Source: Natrinema gari JCM 14663 (lineage in GTDB: Archaea > Halobacteriota > Halobacteria > Halobacteriales > Natrialbaceae). From it: 32,147 bases of DNA. The position numbers were made by a program, and so were the translations under genes. The notes beneath the pieces are model-generated. The model searched no databases, was not told the origin of the DNA, and worked only from the letters and a program-made list of their open reading frames with translations. The stretch covers positions 143,216 through 175,362 of the forward strand of contig NZ_AOIJ01000049.1 in assembly GCF_000337175.1 (NCBI RefSeq), read 5' to 3'. Positions 1 to 6,253 of this stretch are shown here, in pieces (the stretch's first letter is position 1; every line of letters begins with the position of its first letter).

Positions 1-36
1 CCTCCCTGCGCCATCAGAGATGTGTATAAGAGACAG
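1..36 (+). other. Sequencing adapter (Nextera mosaic end plus 454-type primer A) left on the contig end
   Basis: Positions 18-36 read AGATGTGTATAAGAGACAG, the 19-base Tn5 mosaic end used in Nextera libraries. Positions 1-17 read CCTCCCTGCGCCATCAG, which is the 454 primer A sequence used in early Nextera adaptors with one C missing. This is library DNA, not genome. Genomic sequence begins at about position 37, in the middle of a reading frame. Confidence 0.96.
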
Positions 37-516
37 GCCGTCCGGCGTCTGGAGTGCGAGCATCTCCTTCGAGGGATCGCGGCCCTCGACGACTTTCGGT
101 TCGAGTTCGCCGATCTCCTCGCGGCCGATCGGCCGGAGTTTCGGGTAGAGATCGCCGAAGCCCTCGTCCTCGTAGCGTTCCTCGAGTTCCGCGACTTCCT
201 CCGCACCGACCCCCAGCACCATCTTGCTGCGCTTGGCGTGCATCTCCCGGTCGGGGTCGTGGTTCTCCAGATATCCAGCGAGGAGTTCCGCACCCTCCTT
301 GACCTCCTCGGCCTTCTCGAGCGTGTAGTTCGTCTCGATGTCCCCGAAGTGGAGAGTCTGAGAGTTGTTCGTGTGGTGGGAGTTGATCGCTGCGATCTCG
401 GATTCCTTCTCGATCAGGGCGATCGAATCGATATCAGTGAACTTCGCGGTCGTGTACAGAAGCGACGCACCACTAATACCGCCGCCGACGATTACTAAGT
501 CGTATTTACCAGACAT
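37..516 (-). CDS. mqo: FAD-dependent oxidoreductase, malate:quinone oxidoreductase-like (partial, C-terminus missing)
   Basis: I translated the minus strand from ATG at 516. It gives 160 residues that run off the contig at the adapter. The protein opens with a dinucleotide-binding motif, VIVGGGISGASLL (about residues 8-20), followed by an acid/basic segment (ALIEKESEIA) as in FAD-binding Rossmann folds. The stretches KMVLGVG and EPKVVEGRDP resemble the N-terminal part of malate:quinone oxidoreductases, membrane-associated enzymes that oxidise malate to oxaloacetate and pass electrons to quinone. An AT-rich box (about 535-544) lies about 26 nt upstream of the ATG, as for a leaderless haloarchaeal transcript. 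Only about a third of the usual length is present, so the substrate assignment is moderate. Other FAD oxidoreductases remain possible. Confidence 0.75.
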
Positions 517-967
517 TATTGGATCGTGTGGGCCGGTATATCAACCGCTCGACTCCAGACCTATAACTCATATTTTTTCGATCGATCCATCGACGCTCGA
601 CGAAACCCCTATCGACGACTGCAGGCTCACGGGTAGGAAATCCTTTCCAAGGAACGATTCGCCGTCGATATCACAACCCTCCGTACTTGTACCGACTCCT
701 TGGAAGTCGCCACTACCCTCGTGTTCCCGCTCTCGGATTCGTCTCACGTCCCGATTACTACGTCGTTGCCGGGCCGATCGGTTTCGACATTCGACGTACC
801 GAGGGACGCGTTCGGCTCGAGCTGGAGAGGGAAAACCACTTTGCAAACTGTGATTTCTCGGTGGCATCCCACTGAAACAGAAAGAAACACTATCCGAGTT
901 GTACGGTGGACCGGGTCGCTGCGGGTGGAGTCGACTAGCCTTTAGGTGCGCACCGTGAATACCGCAC
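517..967. other. Intergenic region between divergent genes, no supported gene
   Basis: It separates the leftward oxidoreductase from the rightward methyltransferase. It holds AT-rich promoter-like boxes at both ends: about 535-544 for the leftward gene and CCTTTAGG at 939-946, about 26 nt before the GTG at 968. Open frames here are arginine/serine-rich translations without family resemblance, and I do not accept them. Confidence 0.6.
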
Positions 968-1591
968 GTGAATTCTAACGAGGTCCGTCGCCAATGGGCA
1001 GAGCGGACCGGCGCGTACTCACCGGAATATTACGCCCACTACGGCCCCGACAAGCGCAGCGAGGCGGTCCGCAGTCGACTCGAGCGGTTCGTCGACCGAG
1101 ACGCGGCCGTCCTCGAACTCGGCTGTAGTTCGGGCCGCCACCTCGCACACCTCCACGATCACGGCTTCGAGGACCTGCACGGGATCGATGTCAACGACGA
1201 CGCGTTCGACGTGATGGCGGAGACCTATCCCGACCTCGCTGCCGACGGGACGTTCCATCACGACACGATCGAAGCCGTCATCGGCGATTTCGCGGACGAG
1301 CGGTTCGACGCCGTCTACTCCGTGGAAACGCTTCAGCATCTCCACCCCGACGCCGAGTGGGTCCTCGGAGAACTGACGCGGATCACCGGGGACCTTCTCG
1401 TTACCGTCGAGAACGAAGGCGAGAGCGACCAATCGCAGTCGGGCGAGCCGGACGTAAGCTACGTCAACGACGACTTCCCGCTGTACCACCGCAACTGGAA
1501 CCGCGTGTTTACCGAGTTAGGGCTCCGCGAGGTCGACGCCGAGTCGGGGACGCGAGATACCGTCCGGGCGTTCCGCACGTCACGGGAATAG
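968..1591 (+). CDS. Class I SAM-dependent methyltransferase
   Basis: This 207-residue protein has a typical seven-strand methyltransferase core. Motif I, VLELGCSSGRHL (about residues 48-59), binds S-adenosylmethionine. An acidic strand follows (LHGIDVND). Further on is a motif-IV-like segment, FDAVYSVETLQHLHPD. The start is GTG at 968. I chose it because the CCTTTAGG box sits about 26 nt upstream and the N-terminus (NEVRRQWAERTGAYSPEYY) is usual for small haloarchaeal methyltransferases. The methyl acceptor cannot be told from sequence. The gene stands alone, divergent from the oxidoreductase and convergent with the repeat-containing membrane protein. Confidence 0.88.
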   Translation: MNSNEVRRQWAERTGAYSPEYYAHYGPDKRSEAVRSRLERFVDRDAAVLELGCSSGRHLAHLHDHGFEDLHGIDVNDDAFDVMAETYPDLAADGTFHHDTIEAVIGDFADERFDAVYSVETLQHLHPDAEWVLGELTRITGDLLVTVENEGESDQSQSGEPDVSYVNDDFPLYHRNWNRVFTELGLREVDAESGTRDTVRAFRTSRE

Positions 1592-1644
1592 GTCGTCCGC
1601 TGTGCGTCTCGTGGCCGCCGTTCGCCTGAGACCGACCCGGACCA

Positions 1645-2313
1645 TTACTGTGCTTCCGAACTCGAGGGACGCGATTCGTCCCGTCCGTCGCGGTCCGAAT
1701 CAGCGTCCGTCTCGACTGCTTCGCCGTCGGTCGAGACGTCGACTGCCTCGCTGACGGTCTTTTCGACTTCCTCACTGACGGTATCGCTGACAGTTTCTTC
1801 GACTTCCTTGCTGACCGTGTCGGTAACGGTTTCTTCGACGGTCTTGGTCACGTCCTCGCTGACCGTCTCCCCGACCCGTTCGGCTACGTCGTCGACCTCT
1901 TTGCTGACCGTGTCGCTGACCGTTTCTTCGACTTCTTTACTCACTGTATCGCTGACGGTTTCCTCGACTTCCTTGCTCACCGTATCGCTGACCGTCTCTC
2001 CAACCTCCTTGCTGACCGTATCACTAACGGTTTCTTCGACTTCTTTACTCACTGTATCGCTAACAGTTTCTTCGACTTCCTTGCTCACCGTGTCGCTGAC
2101 CGTCTCCTCGACACGTTCGGCGACCTCGGTCGTCATCCAATCGGGGTCGAACCTGGCCATCTTCCACGCGACGTGGATAACGTAGGAGGCCAACACGCCG
2201 ATCCCGAACGCGATGCCGATCCCAGTCTCCACCGCAACGATGAGCGCGACCGCAGCGAAGATCATAATCCCATAGGCGAGGTCGACCACAAAGTCGACGC
2301 GAGTCGGGTTCAT
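1645..2313 (-). CDS. Membrane-anchored protein with 12-residue tandem helical repeats
   Basis: I place the start at ATG 2313 (MNPTRVDFVVDLAYG), giving 222 residues. The frame is open further upstream to 2583, but that extension looks non-coding. Residues about 8-50 form two hydrophobic segments. From about residue 60 to 195 the chain is built of near-identical 12-residue units of the type EETVSDTVSKEV. One degenerate unit in the middle contains DDVAERVGETVSEDV. Valine recurs every fourth residue, with acidic, Ser/Thr and Lys residues between, so a long amphipathic helix is expected. The tail is acidic (DGEAVETDADSDRDG). The topology suggests a membrane-tethered extended helix or coiled coil. 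I know no function. Stop lies 53 bp from the convergent methyltransferase. Confidence 0.75.
   Translation of the reverse strand: MNPTRVDFVVDLAYGIMIFAAVALIVAVETGIGIAFGIGVLASYVIHVAWKMARFDPDWMTTEVAERVEETVSDTVSKEVEETVSDTVSKEVEETVSDTVSKEVGETVSDTVSKEVEETVSDTVSKEVEETVSDTVSKEVDDVAERVGETVSEDVTKTVEETVTDTVSKEVEETVSDTVSEEVEKTVSEAVDVSTDGEAVETDADSDRDGRDESRPSSSEAQ
1728..2130. repeat. 36-bp tandem repeat array inside the membrane-protein gene
   Basis: The DNA counterpart of the 12-residue protein repeat. Units of about 36 bp recur around ten times with synonymous drift, for example alternation of tcgctgacc, tcgctgacg and tcactaacg. The drift keeps the protein units nearly constant, which points to purifying selection or repeated gene conversion. 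The opposite strand also reads open across the array, which is a by-product. Confidence 0.85.
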
Positions 2314-2603
2314 CGGGCGGGCCTCTCGAGCAAAGTAGTCTCCTCCGTTTTCGAGTGCATGACCGGATAGAAGGAGCCCACCGGAAAATACCCGTCTACT
2401 CGAGTCCGAACTCGCCGACAGCAACTCGGACGCACGATCATCGGCACCGATGACGCCGAGATACCATCGGATTGGTCTTGTTTGACGACAAGAGCTCGAG
2501 TCGGAACCCCTCGAGACCGGCGATTCAAGAACGAGAGTTGCCGATCTCCCCTGTGAAACACACATCCCGACTCGTGAATGCAATACCCCATTTAGAGGGA
2601 TCA
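2314..2603. other. Gene-free stretch left of the island
   Basis: An open minus frame continues from the membrane protein up to 2583, but its translation has no membrane, domain or family character. I see no clear promoter or structure apart from general GC-rich sequence. The island repeat begins at 2604. Confidence 0.4.
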
Positions 2604-2741
2604 GGGCCTATGTGATAGCAAAGTGGACTCTATTCGACCTCAGATGACGACTGTCTGCTCTCGGAGGAGAGCAGACGCGATTCTCTGATGTTCGTCGATT
2701 TCCTTGTGGAGGTATGGCTAGAAAGCTGGCCTCGGCACTCA
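2604..2741 (+). repeat. Left copy of the island-flanking direct repeat
   Basis: By hand alignment it matches 22040-22181 with small gaps. Shared exact blocks include GGGCCTATGTGA, ACTCTATTCG, ACGACTGTC, AGCAGACGCGATTCTCTGA (19 bp at 2670-2688 and 22108-22126) and GGCCTCGGCACTCA. Intervening bases differ, giving roughly 70-75 percent overall identity. The end of each copy could encode M(A/D)RK(L/S)ASAL. Confidence 0.75.
2653..2676 (+). other. Perfect 10-bp hairpin in the left repeat
   Basis: GTCTGCTCTC (2653-2662), loop GGAG and GAGAGCAGAC (2667-2676) form a perfect stem. The matching place in the right repeat (22090-22113) has several mismatches, so pairing is retained only in the left copy. 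It could be a recombinase arm site or an RNA hairpin. Confidence 0.6.
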
Positions 2742-2822
2742 CGACTCACAATCTATCCATAGTGAATGTGTTTAGCGCGGCTGTAGACGCTGCTCAATCC
2801 GTAATCCGTTCACACTCTCTTG

Positions 2823-2921
2823 CTACTCTTCGAGCGGTGGGTCCTGAGAGGGAATGTAAACCTACTTCAATGGCACTGTCGCCTAATACTCGGATTCAAC
2901 GTTGTCTGATTGGAAAATCAG
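2823..2921 (-). pseudogene. Remnant of an mrr-type gene (C-terminal end, two in-frame stops)
   Basis: On the minus strand this reads LIFQSDNVESEY, a stop, ATVPLK, a stop, then VYIPSQDPPLEE and a final stop. The intact mrr gene at 5049-6059 ends LIQHYDDLESEYQATVPLKQ followed by VYIPSQDPPLEE. Both internal stops are CAG-to-TAG changes of conserved glutamines. DNA identity over the last 75 bases is about 80 percent. The remnant lies just inside the left island boundary and overlaps the last 4 bases of the 2918-3778 gene. It therefore marks a former second mrr copy that was cut off at that point. Confidence 0.8.
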
Positions 2922-3778
2922 TGTTCAACAGTTACGTCTGTACGTCGCAGATACTTGTCGTAGTTCCATGCAGATGCGATATTTAGAATTTTGCCAAGCT
3001 GGTATTCATAGGGTGTCAAGCTATGTGTCTCAATGTCCGGCATGGGGATGTCAGCGCGTGAGTCATCGACTGCGACGACGTACCCTTTGAGAACGGGCGA
3101 TGACCCATAGAAGATTGTGACTGTGAACTTCTGTCCGATGTGCGAGCCAAATTGAGCCCAATCCTCGTGGAAATCCTCGCGGTTCTCAAAGTCATCTCGT
3201 TCAATTCTCAAATCAACATCTGGCTCGTATGTGTAGCGTCCTTCAGTATCGTCATAGGTCCAGTCAGAGATGTCGGATTCTAAGATTGTTCTCTTAACGC
3301 TGTCCAATGATTCACTCTCCTCTACAAACTGGGGATAGTGTTTCTCTAGGAGCTCACGGTCATCCGAAAGTGCTAGGCTCAAATCGTCCCAGAACAGGAT
3401 GCGGAGGTCAAACACCCCGTCTTCACTCAACTCCTCTGAAAGCTCTCTTACTTCTTGTTGCAGCGGAGCATCAGATGGCGCAGCGCACGCAAATATGAAC
3501 TCGGAGAGTGGAGGCTCGAAATCCTTGGCCTTGTCAACCTCATCTTCCACAATATCAAGGTCGACTTCCGTCATGTTCTTACACTGAACACCTGCCAAAT
3601 CCCCATCTAAATGTGCGGGGGTTCCATAGATGTCGACTCCGTGTTGGGCCTGCCCTTGGCGTCCGTTCCTAGTCGTGTAGGGGTCGTCCCATTTCCGCTC
3701 TATCACATCTGCGACGATTGCCTCGAACTCTTCCCAGGATTCTGGGACTGGAAGTTCAGCCGTAGGAAATGTGGGCAT
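2918..3778 (-). CDS. Mrr/PD-(D/E)XK-type restriction endonuclease-like protein
   Basis: 286 residues. The N-terminal domain has the layout of a PD-(D/E)XK nuclease of the Mrr kind. There is an acidic helix around E17-E19, then HGVDIYG with Asp about 49, then GVQCKN with Gln 65 and Lys 67 (the QxK variant). Next comes an FWDDLSLAL...YPQF segment (about 125-150), which I associate with defence proteins that begin with such nuclease domains. The C-terminal 100 residues (VTIFYGSSPVLKGYVVAVDD) form a domain I do not recognise. It is the last gene of the minus-strand cluster. Its stop coincides with the decayed mrr remnant, so its own C-terminus may have been altered by that rearrangement. Likely DNA cleavage of foreign DNA, inferred. 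Confidence 0.75.
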   Translation of the reverse strand: MPTFPTAELPVPESWEEFEAIVADVIERKWDDPYTTRNGRQGQAQHGVDIYGTPAHLDGDLAGVQCKNMTEVDLDIVEDEVDKAKDFEPPLSEFIFACAAPSDAPLQQEVRELSEELSEDGVFDLRILFWDDLSLALSDDRELLEKHYPQFVEESESLDSVKRTILESDISDWTYDDTEGRYTYEPDVDLRIERDDFENREDFHEDWAQFGSHIGQKFTVTIFYGSSPVLKGYVVAVDDSRADIPMPDIETHSLTPYEYQLGKILNIASAWNYDKYLRRTDVTVEH

Positions 3779-3906
3779 TGTTAGTCCATCGGGTCAAATA
3801 CACCTGTTAACCTTTGGATAGCGAACGGTTCATAAATTGCGTGTGTCACCCTCGCCGTAGATTCGTTTGGTGAACACCTGGCAATCATTTAGGTCAGAGG
3901 AGTGCG

Positions 3907-4677
3907 CTACTCCGATAGCTCTAGGTCGTCGGGAACTTCGATAACGAACCCAGAGTACTCGGTCAGGTCAGGTTCAGATAGGACTGTCCGATATACGAAA
4001 TCAAATTCTTCTGAATCCTGTCCGAACGTGCAGAGGACGGGTTTGCCCCGGCTGAATTCTTCGTACTCCTGTATCACATCAACCTCCGGGGGAGGAGAGG
4101 ATTGACCGCCCTCTTTCCGGATGATGCGAGTATAATCAGTATCAACGACGACGATATCGCGGATATCGAGGTCAGTGGAAACCCATAGAATCTGCACCTT
4201 CGAAGTCCCGACCTCCAGCGTTCTGAAGCCGTCCATCCATGATTCTTGATTTCTTGCCCACTGTGAGACCGTTCTATGGAACTCCTTGTAGATGGGAATG
4301 AGAATATAATCGGGGTCTGGAACCTGACGATAGGCTTCGAGGATTAAGTCAAAAGTCAGGTTTTCTTCGAGTTCAGCAGATTCGACTTCTCCATCGACTT
4401 CATCAATGAATGAACGAGCGATGAATCCCTTCTCTCCGGTGACTATCGACTTAGCGAATTGGCTCGCAATCTGGAACGTGGAGTAGTTGTCACCCTGAGC
4501 AAAGAACCGTTTAGGGAGGTTCGTTCGCCGCCCTATCTGGATGAATGACTCGCCCGAATCTCTATCTTCGTCGTATGGAATCACCTCATGGTGTTTGGTG
4601 AGTATCGAGTCCTGCTCGTAGTCCGAATTTAAGTCGTTCACAAACCGCCGTAACTGCAGTTCATCAACGGGCATCAT
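3907..4677 (-). CDS. Unrecognised protein of the island defence-like cluster
   Basis: 256 residues from ATG 4677. This ATG overlaps the stop of the upstream two-TM gene (ATGA), so the pair is translationally coupled. A second ATG immediately follows at 4674. The protein is soluble and acidic, with alternating strand-like and helix-like segments such as DYILIPIYKEF and SKVQILWVSTDLDI. I can name no family and see no catalytic motif. Tight coupling with a small membrane protein suggests that the two gene products act together, perhaps sensor and membrane partner, but that is inference. Confidence 0.7.
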   Translation of the reverse strand: MMPVDELQLRRFVNDLNSDYEQDSILTKHHEVIPYDEDRDSGESFIQIGRRTNLPKRFFAQGDNYSTFQIASQFAKSIVTGEKGFIARSFIDEVDGEVESAELEENLTFDLILEAYRQVPDPDYILIPIYKEFHRTVSQWARNQESWMDGFRTLEVGTSKVQILWVSTDLDIRDIVVVDTDYTRIIRKEGGQSSPPPEVDVIQEYEEFSRGKPVLCTFGQDSEEFDFVYRTVLSEPDLTEYSGFVIEVPDDLELSE

Positions 4678-4982
4678 GTGGTTTCCTCTCGCTCAAGGGG
4701 TTCTCCTTCCCCCGTAATTTGGGGCGACTCCCCTAAATCTGCTATCTCCTCTTCTCTGCTTGGTGTATCGAGTTCTGCCTCAATCTCCCCGTATCGAACT
4801 CGACTAATGAATGGCAAAAACGGAACCAGTAGGAGGAGAACGATTAGAGCAACAATTGGCCAATCAATTTGCACACGGTCGGGATAGACGAGTGCCAAGA
4901 TGACCAATGCCGTTATGCCAAGAAACTCGAATAGGGGCGCGAGTAGTCTGAAATACCGGTTGGCTGTTCCGATTCGCCCCAT
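4674..4982 (-). CDS. Small two-TM membrane protein
   Basis: 102 residues. Two hydrophobic segments (about 11-32, LLAPLFEFLGITALVILALV, and about 40-60, IVALIVLLLLVPFLPFI) are separated by a short loop (YPDRVQID). A charged acidic cytoplasmic-type tail of about 40 residues follows, ending EGEPLEREETT. The last codons overlap the start of the next gene by 4 bp. A TATA-like element (gttgattatacg, about 5018-5029) lies upstream, so the pair may have its own promoter. Two-TM proteins are common effectors in prokaryotic defence operons, but nothing here proves that role. Confidence 0.75.
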   Translation of the reverse strand: MGRIGTANRYFRLLAPLFEFLGITALVILALVYPDRVQIDWPIVALIVLLLLVPFLPFISRVRYGEIEAELDTPSREEEIADLGESPQITGEGEPLEREETT

Positions 4983-5048
4983 TATTACTATTTGTTCGAC
5001 GCCGGGGTGACTTGAAGGTTGATTATACGCGACCTGTCTCGCTGCCTC

Positions 5049-6059
5049 TCATTCTTCGAGCGGAGGGTCTTGGGATGGAATATAGACCTGCTTTAGGGGA
5101 ACCGTCGCCTGATACTCGGATTCGAGGTCGTCGTAGTGCTGAATCAGGAGGTCAATAAACTCATCCCGGTCGATGAGTGTGACCCGCTGTTCGGCGTTCC
5201 GCGCGGCATCTTGTGCCTCACTTGTGTAGCCACCAGTCGAAACGAACAGGCCCCGTTCGCCGTTCCCGAGGGTTCCGGTGAATGCTCTCATATCCGGGGA
5301 GCCGACTTTCTTCTGTTGGCGCTTGACCTGTGCCTTGATATACGGCGATTCGAATCCCAACGAGTCGGGATGAGCGACTACGTCAATACCTCGGTCTTGG
5401 CTGTCCCGCGTCTTCTTCGCGTGGTATCCCATCGCTCGCAGGACTGCGGCGACCAACTCCTCGAAGATGAACGGGTCCATGTTCGCCAGAATGTCGGAGA
5501 TGAGTTCGTCTGCCTGGTTCTCCACTTCGTCGACGAATGGTACAGTGTCCTCGTCGTCCTCGCTCTCATCGGGTGTCTCCCCGCTTAGAACGCCCGTGAT
5601 TTCATCAATACAGTCGTCGAGCGAGAACACCGTGAGCGTGCTTCCGAGCGTGTTCTTCGTCGAGGTCGTGAACTCATCGCGGGAAACCGTATCCTCCCAT
5701 TCGACACGCCTGACGTGCGGATATCCTAGTGGGTGGTCGCTTGGTTTCCACTCGTACCCACTCGTGACCTCTCCAATGAGATACTCGCGCTCCGTCTTGT
5801 CGTAACTCAGAACTAGATGTCCCTCCTCCATTTCAAGCGCAAATCGATTCACCTGCCCCGCGTTCTGGGCGATACGCCGGCTATTGTGCTCGGAGTACTC
5901 GTCGGTCGAATTGAATCGGGCCTTCATCTCCTCGTATGACCGGACATCAGACACATCCCCCAGTTCCTCCCATCCAACCGCGACCAGAGAACGAGATTCG
6001 AATTCCTCGACTAACTCGTTGTCATTCCCGGCGCGAACCATGAACGCTCGCTCAGCCAT
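5049..6059 (-). CDS. mrr: Mrr family restriction endonuclease
   Basis: 336 residues. The C-terminal half is an Mrr catalytic domain of the PD-(D/E)XK fold: FIFEELVAAVLRAMGY with Glu 200/201, RGIDVVAH with Asp 226, and IKAQVKRQ with Gln 244 and Lys 246. It is followed by LFVSTGGYTSEAQDAA, a typical Mrr segment. The N-terminal 150 residues (AFMVRAGNDNELVEEF, then GEVTSGYEW) form a separate, probably base- or DNA-reading domain. An acidic linker (ESEDDEDTVPF) joins them. Mrr enzymes cut DNA, often modified DNA. It lies 75 bp downstream of the zinc-ribbon gene on the same strand. A decayed fragment of a close relative lies at 2823-2921. Confidence 0.9.
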   Translation of the reverse strand: MAERAFMVRAGNDNELVEEFESRSLVAVGWEELGDVSDVRSYEEMKARFNSTDEYSEHNSRRIAQNAGQVNRFALEMEEGHLVLSYDKTEREYLIGEVTSGYEWKPSDHPLGYPHVRRVEWEDTVSRDEFTTSTKNTLGSTLTVFSLDDCIDEITGVLSGETPDESEDDEDTVPFVDEVENQADELISDILANMDPFIFEELVAAVLRAMGYHAKKTRDSQDRGIDVVAHPDSLGFESPYIKAQVKRQQKKVGSPDMRAFTGTLGNGERGLFVSTGGYTSEAQDAARNAEQRVTLIDRDEFIDLLIQHYDDLESEYQATVPLKQVYIPSQDPPLEE

Positions 6060-6134
6060 ATTATCCGAACTGTTCCGAACCTCGAGGTATCAAGGTTCGC
6101 ACGTTCCCCGTCTTTCGGCGTGGTCCAAATTTGG

Positions 6135-6251
6135 CTATACGTGAAAGTTCTCGCCGCAGTTTCGACACGTTGCCCATCCACCTTGCTTCACTTTCTGGTT
6201 CTCGCCACACTCGGGGCATTCGCGCCAGACGGAACGATTGTGATGACTCAT
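6135..6251 (-). CDS. 38-residue zinc-ribbon protein
   Basis: The minus strand from ATG 6251 encodes 38 residues ending at TAG 6135. It contains CPEC followed after 16 residues by CRNC, a four-cysteine zinc ribbon, with Trp residues at WRECPEC and GGWATC. The ATG lies 2 bp after the stop of the GHKL ATPase gene, so it is almost certainly co-transcribed and translationally coupled with it. Mini zinc ribbons often act as nucleic-acid or protein adaptors. The spacing suggests it is a partner of the ATPase. It is short and easily missed by gene finders. Confidence 0.8.
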   Translation of the reverse strand: MSHHNRSVWRECPECGENQKVKQGGWATCRNCGENFHV

Positions 6252-6253
6252 TG

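Noticed and set aside
1-36. Tn5 transposon end as a real mobile element
   Set aside because: Only the mosaic end is present, joined to a sequencing primer at the extreme contig end, so it is library adapter.
568-867. 99-codon minus frame upstream of the methyltransferase
   Set aside because: Arg/Ser-rich, no motif, and lies across the promoter regions of two genes.
1808-2185. Repetitive plus-strand frame of Ser/Thr/Val
   Set aside because: It is the complement of the 36-bp repeat array. The minus strand has TM helices, a proper start and an acidic tail, as expected for a haloarchaeal protein.
2714-2986. Open frame beginning in the left flanking repeat
   Set aside because: After the first nine codons it runs across the mrr remnant on the opposite strand and has no protein character. 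Only the short conserved start is noted.
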